64,000 nucleotides of DNA from JANNSX01 sp041397825 (GTDB lineage: Bacteria; Pseudomonadota; Alphaproteobacteria; Rhizobiales; Hyphomicrobiaceae). Within the stretch, counting starts at the first letter, position 1; each line of letters opens with the position of its first letter. Shown piece after piece: positions 7,810 to 15,719 of the stretch. Position numbers and translations under genes: made by a program. The stretch is taken from positions 62,001 to 126,000 of the forward strand of contig JAWKVX010000007.1 of NCBI GenBank assembly GCA_041397825.1. The letters run 5' to 3'. A model generated the notes under the pieces. The model had not been told where the DNA came from, ran no database searches, and was given only the letters and a program-made list of their open reading frames with translations.

Positions 7810-8454
7810 TCAGCTCCGGCCGCCGCGCTGGACCAGCGTCAGAAATCGCTGCTGTTGGGCCGGGTCGTCCTTGAAGAGCCCAGAGAACTGGGTGGTGATG
7901 GTCGCCACATTCGGCTTTTGAACGCCGCGCAACGACATGCACTGGTGGATGGCCTCGATCATCACCGCCACGCCCCGGGGTTCCAGCGCCCGGTTGATGG
8001 CATCGGCGATCTGAGAGGTCATGGTTTCCTGGGTCTGCAGGCGGCGCGAGAAAATCTCGACGACGCGGGCGAGCTTCGAGATCCCAACGACCTTCTCCGA
8101 GGGGAAGTAGGCGATATGCGCCTTGCCGATGAAGGGGATCATGTGGTGCTCGCAGTGCGAGTTCATGTCGATGTCGCGCAGCATGACGATGTCGTCGTAG
8201 CCGGCGACATCCTCGAACGTGCGATTGAGCTCCCCGAGCGGATCCTCCTCGTAGCCGCGAAAGAATTCCCGATAAGCGTTTACGACCCGCTTCGGCGTAT
8301 CCTTGAGCCCCTCGCGCCGCGGATCGTCGCCGGCCCAGGCGATCAAGGTGCGGACGGCTTCCTCGGCCTCCTCCCGGGACGGCCGGTGAGGCTCGGCCGA
8401 ACGCGCGGCAATCGGAGCGGCCGACTTGGCGATCTTCTTCACGTACTGGTCCAT
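7810..8454 (-). CDS. folE: GTP cyclohydrolase I
   Basis: A 214-residue FolE that converts GTP to 7,8-dihydroneopterin triphosphate, the first step of folate synthesis. Zinc and active-site residues are visible: NSHCEHHMIPF (about 115-125) and the second zinc Cys in QCMSLRGV (about 185). About 25 residues before SREEAEEAVRTLI are a variable N-terminal arm. Start at ATG 8454; upstream in-frame codons to 8742 cross low-complexity sequence and are not family-like. It is divergent from the Fe-S scaffold gene, 236 bases away. Confidence 0.95.
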   Translation of the reverse strand: MDQYVKKIAKSAAPIAARSAEPHRPSREEAEEAVRTLIAWAGDDPRREGLKDTPKRVVNAYREFFRGYEEDPLGELNRTFEDVAGYDDIVMLRDIDMNSHCEHHMIPFIGKAHIAYFPSEKVVGISKLARVVEIFSRRLQTQETMTSQIADAINRALEPRGVAVMIEAIHQCMSLRGVQKPNVATITTQFSGLFKDDPAQQQRFLTLVQRGGRS

Positions 8455-8690
8455 AATCCGGGTTTCCAATCGCCCTGCCGACAGGGCCGGTCCTGTGGTT
8501 GAGGCGCGCAAGCCAACCATTTTGTGCCGAATACGCGAAAACGGCGTAAATGGTTGCCGAAACCGGGGAACGGCGCGCGGCCGGCATGCCGCTGCAACCA
8601 TTTCCGTCCCGTTTCCCGACACGATATATAGGGGGGCGACCGGCGTCGCAAGCAACCGGACGCGACATCGGAGGTCGCCCGAGGAGAGGT

Positions 8691-9146
8691 ATGGCAGCGC
8701 TCGAGGACATCTACAGCCAGCGTATCCTGGAGCTGGCGGCAAACATTCCGCGGTCCGGCCGCCTCAGTGATCCGGATGCGACCGAGACTGCCCATTCGAA
8801 GCTTTGCGGCTCGACGATCACGGTCGATCTGAAGATGGAGGGCGACCGGATCACGGATTATGGCCAGACGGTCAGGGCGTGCCTGCTCGGTCAGGCCTCG
8901 GCCTCGATCGTCGGTCGGCTCATCGTCGGGTCGACGGCAGCTGAGCTGCATGATGTGGCGGAGGCGATGCGCCGGATGCTCAAGGAGAATGGCCCTGCGC
9001 CGCAAGGCAAATGGGCCGAATTGGCGATCCTCGAGCCGGTCCGGGATCATAAATCGCGGCACACCTCGACACTCCTCGTCTTCGAGGCGGTCGAGCGGGC
9101 GATCGCCAAGATCAAGGCGACGCGGTCGTCGGTCGCTGCCACCTAG
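8691..9146 (+). CDS. NifU/SufU-like iron-sulfur cluster scaffold protein
   Basis: A 151-residue protein of the IscU/NifU N-terminal family. Two of the three cluster-ligating cysteines are present, Cys39 in SKLCGST and Cys64 in VRACLLGQAS. Where IscU and SufU have the third Cys there is RDHKSRHTS with His123. As far as I recall this substitution is shared by Hyphomicrobiales homologues, so it is a subfamily trait rather than decay. GAGGAGAGGT directly precedes the ATG. Role in cluster assembly is inferred from the family; whether it holds a cluster or works as a zinc-type transfer protein is open. Confidence 0.88.
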   Translation: MAALEDIYSQRILELAANIPRSGRLSDPDATETAHSKLCGSTITVDLKMEGDRITDYGQTVRACLLGQASASIVGRLIVGSTAAELHDVAEAMRRMLKENGPAPQGKWAELAILEPVRDHKSRHTSTLLVFEAVERAIAKIKATRSSVAAT

Positions 9147-9280
9147 TGGCCCGTCGCGCGAAGAACGGAAGCATTGAGGCGCGCGCCCACGATCTTGGTG
9201 CGACGTGCGAGCCACTAGGACCATGATCGGCTTGGTGTGGCGTTCATAGCGCCCGTATTGACCCGACCCTCGCCACACCA
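9143..9280. other. structured intergenic region with two long-range inverted repeats
   Basis: CTAGTGGC (9143-9150, covering the scaffold stop codon) pairs with GCCACTAG (9211-9218), with further complementarity inside (CCGTCGC against GCGAC). TGGTGTGGCG (9233-9242) pairs with CGCCACACCA (9271-9280). No T-run follows either stem. They could form two adjacent stem-loops in the RNA between the scaffold and cupin genes. Function unknown. Confidence 0.3.
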
Positions 9281-9328
9281 TAGGTCAAGAAAGGCGCGAC
9301 GCCGCACGTGCTTTCAAATGGAGGTCAA

Positions 9329-9793
9329 ATGCCCGTCATTCGCGATCCTTTCGGCCTCGAAGGCCGGCGGGGCACCATCTATCCCAAGGCCTTCGCCGAC
9401 GGGTTCGACAAGCGCGTCAAGCGCGCTCTCACAGGCCCGATGGGACTGACGCAGTTCGGCATCAATCTGACGACGCTGGAGCCCGGAGCCATGTCGGCCC
9501 ATCGCCATTGGCATCGCGCCGAGGACGAGGCGATCTATGTGCTCGAGGGCGAGATCACGCTGATCGACGATCACGGCGAGACACTGCTGAGCCCGGGTAT
9601 GGCCGCCGGTTTTCCGGCCGGCGAGGCGAACGGCCATCACCTCGTCAACAAGTCGGCTAGGCCTGCGACTTATCTCGAGATCGGCACGCGCGCAGAGAGC
9701 GAGGATGCGACATATCCCGACATCGATCTGAAAGCTGAGAAGCGCGGCAGCACGTTCCGCTTCGTCCACAAGGACGGAACGCCCTACGAATGA
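9329..9793 (+). CDS. cupin-domain protein
   Basis: A 154-residue single-cupin protein of the COG3837 type. The first cupin motif is GAMSAHRHWHRAEDEAIYVLEGE (quoted in part; metal ligands His-His-Glu visible) and the second is around HHLVNKS. No signal peptide. Metal-dependent function unknown. Start at ATG 9329, with GGAGG 5 bases upstream; a GTG at 9308 would add seven residues. Its stop overlaps the start of yidD by four bases (ATGA), so the two are translationally coupled. Confidence 0.85.
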   Translation: MPVIRDPFGLEGRRGTIYPKAFADGFDKRVKRALTGPMGLTQFGINLTTLEPGAMSAHRHWHRAEDEAIYVLEGEITLIDDHGETLLSPGMAAGFPAGEANGHHLVNKSARPATYLEIGTRAESEDATYPDIDLKAEKRGSTFRFVHKDGTPYE

Positions 9794-10080
9794 GCCTTGC
9801 CGCAAGCCTCTTGAAGGCGCCGATCATCGTCTATCGCTATACGCTCTCCGGCTTCATCGGACGGCAATGCCGTCATCTCCCGACCTGCTCGGAGTATGCG
9901 CTCGAGGCGATCGACCGAAACGGCGCCTGGCGCGGCTTCTGGCTTGCGCTCGCCCGCATCAGCCGCTGCCATCCCTGGGGCTCGAGCGGTTTCGATCCGG
10001 CACCCGACATCTGCGCCGAGCGCCACCCCTGGGCGCCGTGGAGGTATGGGCGGTGGCGGTTGCCTGATCGGACTCAGTGA
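9790..10080 (+). CDS. yidD: membrane protein insertion efficiency factor YidD
   Basis: A 96-residue YidD with the family signature GFIGRQCRHLPTCSEYALEAI (Cys and Tyr conserved) and RISRCHPWG. YidD is a small inner-membrane-associated protein with an amphipathic N-terminal helix that helps YidC insert membrane proteins. Starts on the ATGA overlap with the cupin gene. Its last 7 bases overlap the 3' end of the convergent DUF411 gene. Confidence 0.93.
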   Translation: MSLAASLLKAPIIVYRYTLSGFIGRQCRHLPTCSEYALEAIDRNGAWRGFWLALARISRCHPWGSSGFDPAPDICAERHPWAPWRYGRWRLPDRTQ

Positions 10081-10505
10081 CTGGCGAACACCGCCTCGCC
10101 CCCCTCGCCACCGAACATCATCACGTCATAGGGCTCGGTCGCGCCATCCTCGGCCTCCATGCCGGGCGAGCCGACCGGCATGCCGGCAACCGCGATGCCC
10201 TTGGCCTTGGGACGCTCCTTCAAGATCCGGTCGATGTCGGCGACCGGCACATGGCCCTCGATGACATAGCCGTCGACCATCGCTGTGTGGCACGACTGGA
10301 GCGCCTCGGGCACGCCGGCCTGATTCTTGATCAGGCTCATGTCCTCGCCTTCGACGATCGTCACCGTGTGACCGGCGGCCCTGAGATGCTCGGCCCACTT
10401 GCCGCAGCAGGAGCAGCCCGACTGGCGGTACATCTTGATTTCGGCCGCCGAAAGCGGACCAACCCCCATCAGCAGCAGGGCAACAAGAGTCAAAACGGCT
10501 CGCAT
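10074..10505 (-). CDS. DUF411 periplasmic metal-binding protein
   Basis: A 143-residue exported protein. The signal peptide (about residues 1-20, ending LSA) leads into EIKMYRQSGCSCCGKWAEH, the DUF411 hallmark with Cys31, Cys33 and Cys34. Later conserved blocks are LQSCHTAMVDGYVIEGHVP and GIAVAGMPVGSPGM. DUF411 proteins are often linked to copper or other metal resistance; the CSCC and Met-rich tail fit a copper-binding role (inference). GGAGGATTCTCC precedes the ATG. Convergent with yidD, divergent from thrS. Confidence 0.9.
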   Translation of the reverse strand: MRAVLTLVALLLMGVGPLSAAEIKMYRQSGCSCCGKWAEHLRAAGHTVTIVEGEDMSLIKNQAGVPEALQSCHTAMVDGYVIEGHVPVADIDRILKERPKAKGIAVAGMPVGSPGMEAEDGATEPYDVMMFGGEGGEAVFASH

Positions 10506-10645
10506 GGAGAATCCTCCAGGATTTTCAAGAGTCACGTGGGACAAGTGACAAGGCTCGCCTAAGCCGATAGAACGTGCACCGTCTGTGACGCAGACCACGA
10601 CATCTTACCTGCTTGGTAGGCAGCGAGTGAGAGGAAAAGAAGGCC

Positions 10646-12646
10646 ATGTCCGAGATCACGATCGCGTTTCCCGACGGCAATTCCCGCAACTACCCCTCCG
10701 GCACGACCGGCCTCGACGTCGCCAAGGGCATCTCACCCTCGCTCGCCAAGCGTACGGTCGCCATGATGCTCGACGGCAAGCTCGCCGATCTCAATGATCC
10801 GATCACGCGGAATGCCTCCCTCAAGTTCCTCAAGCGCGAGGATCCGGAGTGCCTGGAGCTCATCCGTCACGATGCGGCGCATGTGCTCGCCGAGGCCGTG
10901 CAGGAGCTGTGGCCGGGCACGCAGGTCACCATCGGCCCGGTGATCGAGAACGGCTTCTATTACGATTTCGCCAAGCAGGACCCGTTCACGCCGGACGATC
11001 TTCCGGCGATCGAGGCCAAGATGGCCGAGATCATCAAGCGCAACAAACCGTTCACGAAGGAGGTTTGGGATCGCGATCGCGCCAAGGCCTTCTTCCGCGA
11101 CAAAGGCGAACGGTTCAAGGTCGAGCTGGTCGACGCCATCCCTGAAGGGGACGAGATCCGCATCTACCGTCAGGGCGAATGGACCGATCTCTGCCGTGGC
11201 CCGCACATGACCTCGACGGGTCAGATCGGCAACGCCTTCAAGCTCATGAAGATTGCCGGCGCCTATTGGCGCGGCGACAGCAACAACCCGATGCTGCAGC
11301 GGCTCTACGGCACGGCCTGGGCGACGGACGCCGAGCTCAAGGCCTACCTGACGCAGCTCGAGGAGGCCGAGAAGCGCGATCATCGCCGGCTCGGCCGCGA
11401 GATGGATCTCTTCCATTTCCAGGAGGAAGGTCCTGGCGTCGTCTTCTGGCACGCCAAGGGATGGACCGCGTTCCAGGAGCTGATCGCCTATATGCGCCGC
11501 CGCCTCAAGGGCGACTATCAGGAGGTGCAAGGGCCGCAGCTCCTCGACAAGTCGCTCTGGGAAACCTCCGGCCACTGGGGCTGGTACTCGGACAACATGT
11601 TTGCCGTGAAGTCGGCGACTGCCTTTCTCAATCCCAAAGACGAATCTGCCGATCAGCGGATCTTCGCGCTGAAGCCGATGAACTGCCCTGGCCACGTGCA
11701 GATCTTCAAGCACGGTCTCAAGAGCTACCGAGATCTACCCATGCGATTGGCCGAGTTCGGCTGGGTGCATCGCTACGAGCCGTCGGGTGCGTTGCATGGG
11801 CTTATGCGAGTGCGTGGTTTCACGCAGGATGACGCGCATGTCTTCTGCACCGAGGATCAGCTCGAGGCGGAGGTTCTGAAGATCAACGACCTCATGATGT
11901 CGGTCTATGCCGATTTCGGCTTCGAGGAGGTCGTGGTGAAGCTCGCGACGCGGCCCGAAAAGCGGGTCGGGACCGATGCCATGTGGGACCATGCCGAGAA
12001 CATTCTCCGCAAGGCGCTGGAGAAGATGGCGGCGGAGTCCGGAGGTCGCATCAAGACCGGCATCAACGAGGGTGAAGGCACGTTCTACGGCCCGAAATTC
12101 GAATACACGTTGAAGGATGCGATCGGCCGCGACTGGCAGTGCGGCACGACGCAGGTCGATTTCAATCTGCCCGAGCGGTTCGGCGCCTTCTACATCGCCG
12201 CCGACGGCGAGAAGAAGCAACCGGTCATGGTGCATCGGGCGATATGCGGCTCGCTCGAGCGCTTCCTCGGCATCCTGCTCGAGAACTGTGCCGGTCATCT
12301 GCCGCTCTGGATGGCACCGGTTCAGGCGACGGTGGCGACCATCGTCTCCGATGCCGACGCCTATGCCGAGGAGATCGGACGGCGCTGCCGCGCTCAGGGG
12401 TTGCGCACCGAGATCGATCTTCGTAACGAGAAGATCACCTACAAGGTGCGCGAGCACAGCCATGCCAAGGCTCCGGTGATGCTGGTGGTCGGAAAGCGCG
12501 AAGCGGAGGAGGGCACGGTCTCCGTGCGCCGGCTCGGCTCGCAGCAGCAGCAGACCGGCAAGCTCGAGGATGTCGTTCGCCAGCTCGTCGAGGAGGCCGT
12601 GCCGCCGGACGTCAAACGTCTGCGAGCCGCCGGCCATGCCGCATAG
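10646..12646 (+). CDS. thrS: threonyl-tRNA synthetase
   Basis: A 666-residue class II synthetase. Order: TGS domain (about 1-62), editing domain with HxxxH in HDAAHVLAEA, catalytic core with motif 2 (RYEPSGALHGLMRVRGFTQ quoted in part) and motif 3 (VHRAICGSLERFLG), and the anticodon-binding domain from about 555. The zinc Cys is in MNCPGHV. It charges tRNA-Thr. AGGAAAAGAAGG precedes the ATG. I saw no T-box leader, as expected for this class. coaD follows after 10 bases, suggesting cotranscription. Confidence 0.97.
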   Translation: MSEITIAFPDGNSRNYPSGTTGLDVAKGISPSLAKRTVAMMLDGKLADLNDPITRNASLKFLKREDPECLELIRHDAAHVLAEAVQELWPGTQVTIGPVIENGFYYDFAKQDPFTPDDLPAIEAKMAEIIKRNKPFTKEVWDRDRAKAFFRDKGERFKVELVDAIPEGDEIRIYRQGEWTDLCRGPHMTSTGQIGNAFKLMKIAGAYWRGDSNNPMLQRLYGTAWATDAELKAYLTQLEEAEKRDHRRLGREMDLFHFQEEGPGVVFWHAKGWTAFQELIAYMRRRLKGDYQEVQGPQLLDKSLWETSGHWGWYSDNMFAVKSATAFLNPKDESADQRIFALKPMNCPGHVQIFKHGLKSYRDLPMRLAEFGWVHRYEPSGALHGLMRVRGFTQDDAHVFCTEDQLEAEVLKINDLMMSVYADFGFEEVVVKLATRPEKRVGTDAMWDHAENILRKALEKMAAESGGRIKTGINEGEGTFYGPKFEYTLKDAIGRDWQCGTTQVDFNLPERFGAFYIAADGEKKQPVMVHRAICGSLERFLGILLENCAGHLPLWMAPVQATVATIVSDADAYAEEIGRRCRAQGLRTEIDLRNEKITYKVREHSHAKAPVMLVVGKREAEEGTVSVRRLGSQQQQTGKLEDVVRQLVEEAVPPDVKRLRAAGHAA

Positions 12647-12656
12647 GGAGGTCCCG

Positions 12657-13163
12657 ATGGCATTGACCGGCTTCTATTCCGGCTCATTCGATCCAGTGAC
12701 GAAAGGTCATACGGACATCATCCGGCGGGCCTTGGCGATCGTCGACAAGCTCGTCATCGGCATCGGCGTGCATCACGGCAAGGAGCCGCTGTTTCCGGCG
12801 GCGGACCGGGTCGCCATGCTGGAGTCCGAGATTGCACCGATCGCACGGAAGAGCAATCGCACCGTCAAGGTCGTGACCTTCGCCAACCTCGCCGTCGATG
12901 CGGCGGCCAATGCCGGAGCCGGCGTCATCATCCGAGGTCTCCGCGACGGTACGGACTTCGACTACGAGATGCAGATGGCCGGCATGAATGGCGAGATGCG
13001 ACCCGGCATCCAGACGGTCTTCCTGGCGGCCTCGCCTGACGTCCGCCACATCGCCGCCAATCTCGTCCGGCAGATCGCCGCCATGGGCGGGGATGTCTCC
13101 GCTTTCGTCTCGCCGGCCGTGGCAAAGCGTCTCGACAAGCGCTTTGCGGCCAAGAGGGGCTAG
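12657..13163 (+). CDS. coaD: phosphopantetheine adenylyltransferase
   Basis: A 168-residue nucleotidyltransferase with the FYSGSFDPVTKGHTDIIRRA motif (the T/HxGH nucleotide-binding site is KGHTD) and the RGLRDGTDFDYEMQMA segment. It adds AMP to 4'-phosphopantetheine, the penultimate step of coenzyme A synthesis. The C-terminal region has SPDVRHIAANLVRQIA; the E. coli SSS at this place is replaced by AASPDV. GGGAGG precedes the ATG. It lies between thrS and two cyclophilins, a common alphaproteobacterial order. Confidence 0.95.
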   Translation: MALTGFYSGSFDPVTKGHTDIIRRALAIVDKLVIGIGVHHGKEPLFPAADRVAMLESEIAPIARKSNRTVKVVTFANLAVDAAANAGAGVIIRGLRDGTDFDYEMQMAGMNGEMRPGIQTVFLAASPDVRHIAANLVRQIAAMGGDVSAFVSPAVAKRLDKRFAAKRG

Positions 13164-13187
13164 TCCCTCGGAAAAGGATCATCGATC

Positions 13188-13727
13188 ATGAAACTCATTC
13201 GAGCAGCCGCCGTCGCGGTGGGGCTATTGCTGGGCACGGGTCTTGCCCACGCCGGCGACCCGCAGAACATGGTGGTAATGGAGCTGGCGAGCGGGAAGGT
13301 GACGATCGAGCTCCGGCCGGACCTGGCACCGCTTCACGTCGAGCGCATGAAGCAGCTCATCGCCGAGAAGTTCTACGACGGGATCGTCTTCCATCGCGTC
13401 ATTCCCGAATTCATGGCCCAGACCGGCGATCCGACCGGCACCGGCTCTGGTGGCTCGTCCTATCCTGACTTGAAAGCCGAGTTTACGCAGGAGCCCTTCG
13501 TCCGCGGCACGTTGGGGGCCGCCCGCACTGCCGATCCCGACAGCGCCAACAGCCAGTTCTTCATCTGCTTCACCGATACGGGTTGCGGGCATCTCGCGGG
13601 CCAGTACACGGTGTTCGGCAAGGTCATCGACGGCATGGAGCTGATCGACGCCGTCAAGCCCGGCGAAGGCGACGGCGGTATGGTGAGCGATCCCGACAAG
13701 ATCGTCTCGATGTCGATGATGCAGTAG
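13188..13727 (+). CDS. periplasmic cyclophilin-type peptidyl-prolyl isomerase
   Basis: A 179-residue cyclophilin with a cleavable signal peptide (about residues 1-22, ending AHA). Core motifs are FYDGIVFHRVIPEFMAQTGD (catalytic Arg in FHRV), NSQFFIC and GQYTVFGKVIDGME. Predicted periplasmic prolyl isomerase, PpiA-like. The cytoplasmic paralogue follows 32 bases downstream; together they form the frequent exported/cytoplasmic pair. Confidence 0.93.
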   Translation: MKLIRAAAVAVGLLLGTGLAHAGDPQNMVVMELASGKVTIELRPDLAPLHVERMKQLIAEKFYDGIVFHRVIPEFMAQTGDPTGTGSGGSSYPDLKAEFTQEPFVRGTLGAARTADPDSANSQFFICFTDTGCGHLAGQYTVFGKVIDGMELIDAVKPGEGDGGMVSDPDKIVSMSMMQ

Positions 13728-13759
13728 ACCTGAGAGTCCCACCAAGAAACGGAGCCAGC

Positions 13760-14236
13760 ATGGCCAAATTCAAAGATCCTGAGAACACGCTCGTCATGGA
13801 GATCACCCATGGCCGGGTGGTGATCGAGCTTCGCCCCGATCTCGCCCCCGGCCATGTGGCCCGCATCAAGGAGCTGGCGCGCGAAGGCTTCTACGACGGG
13901 GTCGTGTTCCATCGCGTCATCGATGGCTTCATGGCCCAGGGCGGCGATCCGACCGGCACGGGTACCGGCGGCTCGGGCAAGAAACTTAAAGCGGAATTCT
14001 CGAAGGAACCGCATGTCCGCGGCGTCGCCTCGATGGCGCGGGCGCAGAATCCCGACAGCGCCGACAGCCAGTTCTTCATCTGCTTCGACGACGCTCGCTT
14101 TCTCGACGGCCAGTACACCGTCTGGGGCAAGGTCAGCGAAGGCATGGAGCATGTCGACAAGTTGAAGCGCGGTGAGCCCGTGCGCGATCCCGATAAGATC
14201 GTCAAGATGCAGGTGGCGGCCGACATCAAGGGCTGA
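13760..14236 (+). CDS. ppiB: cytoplasmic cyclophilin-type peptidyl-prolyl isomerase
   Basis: A 158-residue cyclophilin without signal peptide. Motifs FYDGVVFHRVIDGFMAQGGD, DSADSQFFICF and GQYTVWGKVSEGMEHVD are intact. Start MAKFKDPENT at 13760, with GGAG 6 bases upstream; the frame is open further upstream across the previous gene. Immediately downstream (14251 on) begins the decayed end of the leftward tandem peptide array, convergent with this gene. Confidence 0.93.
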   Translation: MAKFKDPENTLVMEITHGRVVIELRPDLAPGHVARIKELAREGFYDGVVFHRVIDGFMAQGGDPTGTGTGGSGKKLKAEFSKEPHVRGVASMARAQNPDSADSQFFICFDDARFLDGQYTVWGKVSEGMEHVDKLKRGEPVRDPDKIVKMQVAADIKG

Positions 14237-14251
14237 CCACCGCTCACGGAC

Positions 14252-14298
14252 GGCGAAGGCGCTGGAGACGGCGAGGGTGGAGACGAGGGCGACCCCAT
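14252..14298 (-). pseudogene. array unit Z, decayed peptide gene
   Basis: GGCGAAGGCGCTGGAGACGG and the bases after it match the signal-peptide part of the array genes, followed by CATGGGAAGC, the start codon with its ribosome site. About 25 bases coding for the first residues (KKIILTAT) are deleted, and the mature-peptide part is missing, replaced by the tail of ppiB. A half terminator (CCGGGGGTTCTTATTTGG) separates it from unit A. It cannot make the family peptide. Confidence 0.7.
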
Positions 14299-14333
14299 GG
14301 GAAGCCCTTGTCCGGTGTTGTTTCCGGGGGTTC

Positions 14334-14528
14334 TTATTTGGCCGATGGCCGGGCTCTGAGGTAGCCGTAGCTGTTGTAGCCGCTGGAGTAGACTGGAGGG
14401 GTGTAGGTCGTCGAGTAGCCGCCCGAGTAGCTGTCGTAGCTGTAGCCGCCGCAGCCGCCGGCGAAGGCGCTGGAGACGGCGAGGGTGGAGACGAGGGCGA
14501 CGGTGGCGGTGAGGATGATCTTTTTCAT
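14334..14528 (-). CDS. array unit A: secreted Gly/Tyr-rich peptide, extended C-terminus
   Basis: A 64-residue product. Residues 1-23 are a signal peptide (MKKIILTATVALV...AFA) and the mature part begins GGCGGYSYDSYSGGYSTTY. It differs from units B and C by one extra Pro (TPPVY) and by a changed stop region: after SYGY it reads through nine more residues, LRARPSAK plus stop, instead of ending. About a quarter of the mature peptide is Tyr. AAGGGAG lies 5 bases upstream of the ATG. No domain recognised; exported or outer-surface peptide is the only supportable call. Confidence 0.75.
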   Translation of the reverse strand: MKKIILTATVALVSTLAVSSAFAGGCGGYSYDSYSGGYSTTYTPPVYSSGYNSYGYLRARPSAK

Positions 14529-14714
14529 GGGAAGCTCCCTTGTCCGGTGTTGTTTGGCTCTGGCTGTTGGGCTGCGGTGCCGTTCCGGTCTTCCTCGCCG
14601 CCATGACCGATATTTGGTGGGACACCGGCCTGGCGGCAGTTCCGGGCGGAACAGGACGAGAAGAAAAATTCGGGGTCTGAGGTCCGCCGCTGGATCGTCG
14701 GTCTCGCGACAAAG

Positions 14715-14749
14715 CAAAACCCCCCGAAGCCTGGCTCCGGGGGGTTTTG
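14715..14749 (-). terminator. terminator downstream of array unit B
   Basis: CAAAACCCCCC (14715-14725) and GGGGGGTTTTG (14739-14749) are perfect arms around GAAGCCTGGCTCC. In leftward RNA a G/C stem is followed by UUUU, so this ends transcription 20 bases after the unit B stop. The symmetric A4/T4 flanks could also stop rightward RNA. The same element recurs after units C and E. Confidence 0.85.
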
Positions 14750-14768
14750 TCTTGGCCGATGGCCGGGC

Positions 14769-14936
14769 TCAGTAGCCGTAGCTGTTGTAGCCGCTGGAGT
14801 AGACGGGGGTGTAGGTCGTCGAGTAGCCGCCCGAGTAGCTGTCGTAGCTGTACCCGCCGCAGCCGCCGGCGAAGGCGCTGGAGACGGCGAGGGTGGAGAC
14901 GAGGGCGACGGTGGCGGTGAGGATGATCTTTTTCAT
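14769..14936 (-). CDS. array unit B: secreted Gly/Tyr-rich peptide
   Basis: A 55-residue peptide: 23-residue signal peptide ending SSAFA, then a 32-residue mature part with 9 Tyr, 8 Gly, 7 Ser and a single Cys (GGCGGYSYDSYSGGYSTTYT then PVYSSGYNSYGY). Tyr recurs every two to four residues. Too short for most gene callers. The ATG is preceded by AAGGGAGCTTCCC, whose GGGA-GCT-TCCC can fold over the ribosome site. A frame-open stretch to 15119 upstream of the ATG is leader sequence, not protein. The single Cys suits dimer formation or surface anchoring (inference). Confidence 0.85.
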   Translation of the reverse strand: MKKIILTATVALVSTLAVSSAFAGGCGGYSYDSYSGGYSTTYTPVYSSGYNSYGY

Positions 14937-15122
14937 GGGAAGCTCCCTTGTCCGGTGTTGTTTGGCTCTGGCTGTTGGGCTGCGGTGCCGTTCCGGTCTT
15001 CCTCGCCGCCATGACCGATATTTGGTGGGACACCGGCCTGGCGGCAGTTCCGGGCGGAACAGGACGAGAAGAAAAATTCGGGGTCTGAGGTCCGCCGCTG
15101 GATCGTCGGCTCGCGACAAAGC

Positions 15123-15151
15123 AAAACCCCCGAAGCCTGGCTCCGGGGGTT
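15123..15151 (-). terminator. terminator downstream of array unit C
   Basis: AAAACCCCCG...CGGGGGTT: a five-G/C version of the terminator after unit B, with UUUU in the leftward direction, 24 bases past the unit C stop. One C/G pair shorter and with TTCTTG in place of TTTTG on the far side. Confidence 0.8.
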
Positions 15152-15174
15152 CTTGTCTTGGCCGATGGCCGGGC

Positions 15175-15342
15175 TCAGTAGCCGTAGCTGTTGTAGCCGC
15201 TGGAGTAGACGGGGGTGTAGGTCGTCGAGTAGCCGCCCGAGTAGCTGTCGTAGCTGTACCCGCCGCAGCCGCCGGCGAAGGCGCTGGAAACGGCGAGGGT
15301 GGAGACGAGGGCGACGGTGGCGGTGAGGATGATCTTTTTCAT
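15175..15342 (-). CDS. array unit C: secreted Gly/Tyr-rich peptide
   Basis: Encodes exactly the same 55-residue peptide as unit B; I see one synonymous base difference in the gene (GGAAAC against GGAGAC near 15291). The leader has lost one C (GAAGCTCCTTGTCC), which opens the frame so that an upstream ATG at 15414 could in principle give a fused N-terminal extension; the conserved ATG with AAGGAGC remains the likely start. Near identity, including non-coding DNA, points to recent duplication or gene conversion. Confidence 0.85.
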   Translation of the reverse strand: MKKIILTATVALVSTLAVSSAFAGGCGGYSYDSYSGGYSTTYTPVYSSGYNSYGY

Positions 15343-15478
15343 GGGAAGCTCCTTGTCCGGTGTTGTTTGGCTCTGGCTGTTGGGCTGCGGTGCCGTTGTC
15401 TTCCTCGCCGCCATGACCGGGACACGTCGGCCGCGGCGGCAGTTCCGGGCGGAACAGGGCGAGAAGAAAAATTCGGGT

Positions 15479-15500
15479 CGGTGAGGATGATCTTTTTCAT
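15479..15500 (-). pseudogene. array unit D, truncated after seven codons
   Basis: Only ATG and the codons for KKIILT remain (CGGTGAGGATGATC and TTTTTCAT on the plus strand), fused directly to the far upstream leader of unit C (AAAAATTCGGGTC). This is the scar of a roughly 250-base deletion between two repeats. The open frame continues as DPNFSSRPV... through leader sequence to 15339 and has no Gly/Tyr-rich part, so no functional peptide is expected. The upstream leader and dyad of D are intact. Confidence 0.75.
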
Positions 15501-15666
15501 GGGAAGCTCCCTTGTCCGGTGTTGTTTGGCTCTGGCTGTTGGGATGCGTGCCGTTCCGGTCTTCCTCGCCGCCATGACCGATATTTGGTGGGACACCGGC
15601 CTGGCGGCAGTTCCGGGCGGAACAGGGCGAGAAGAAAAAAGCCGCTGGATCGTCGGTCTCGCGGGC

Positions 15667-15697
15667 AAAACCCCCCGAAGCCTGGCTCCGGGGGGTT
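15667..15697 (-). terminator. terminator downstream of array unit E
   Basis: AAAACCCCCCG...CGGGGGGTT, the same element as after unit B, placed 25 bases past the unit E stop, with UUUU in the leftward direction. Its presence after the diverged unit E shows the terminator is part of the ancestral unit. Confidence 0.8.
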
Positions 15698-15719
15698 CTT
15701 ATTTGGCCGATGGCCGGGC

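Noticed and set aside
10506..10645. T-box or other leader RNA ahead of thrS
   Set aside because: The 140-base gap is shared with a divergent gene and shows no T-box motif or terminator; T-boxes are also not expected in Alphaproteobacteria.
14769..15119. N-terminally extended form of the array peptides (MSRADDP... or MAARK... leaders)
   Set aside because: The leader frame is not conserved between units: in F it closes at TGA overlapping the ATG, in B it is in another frame. The conserved start is the ATG before KKII.
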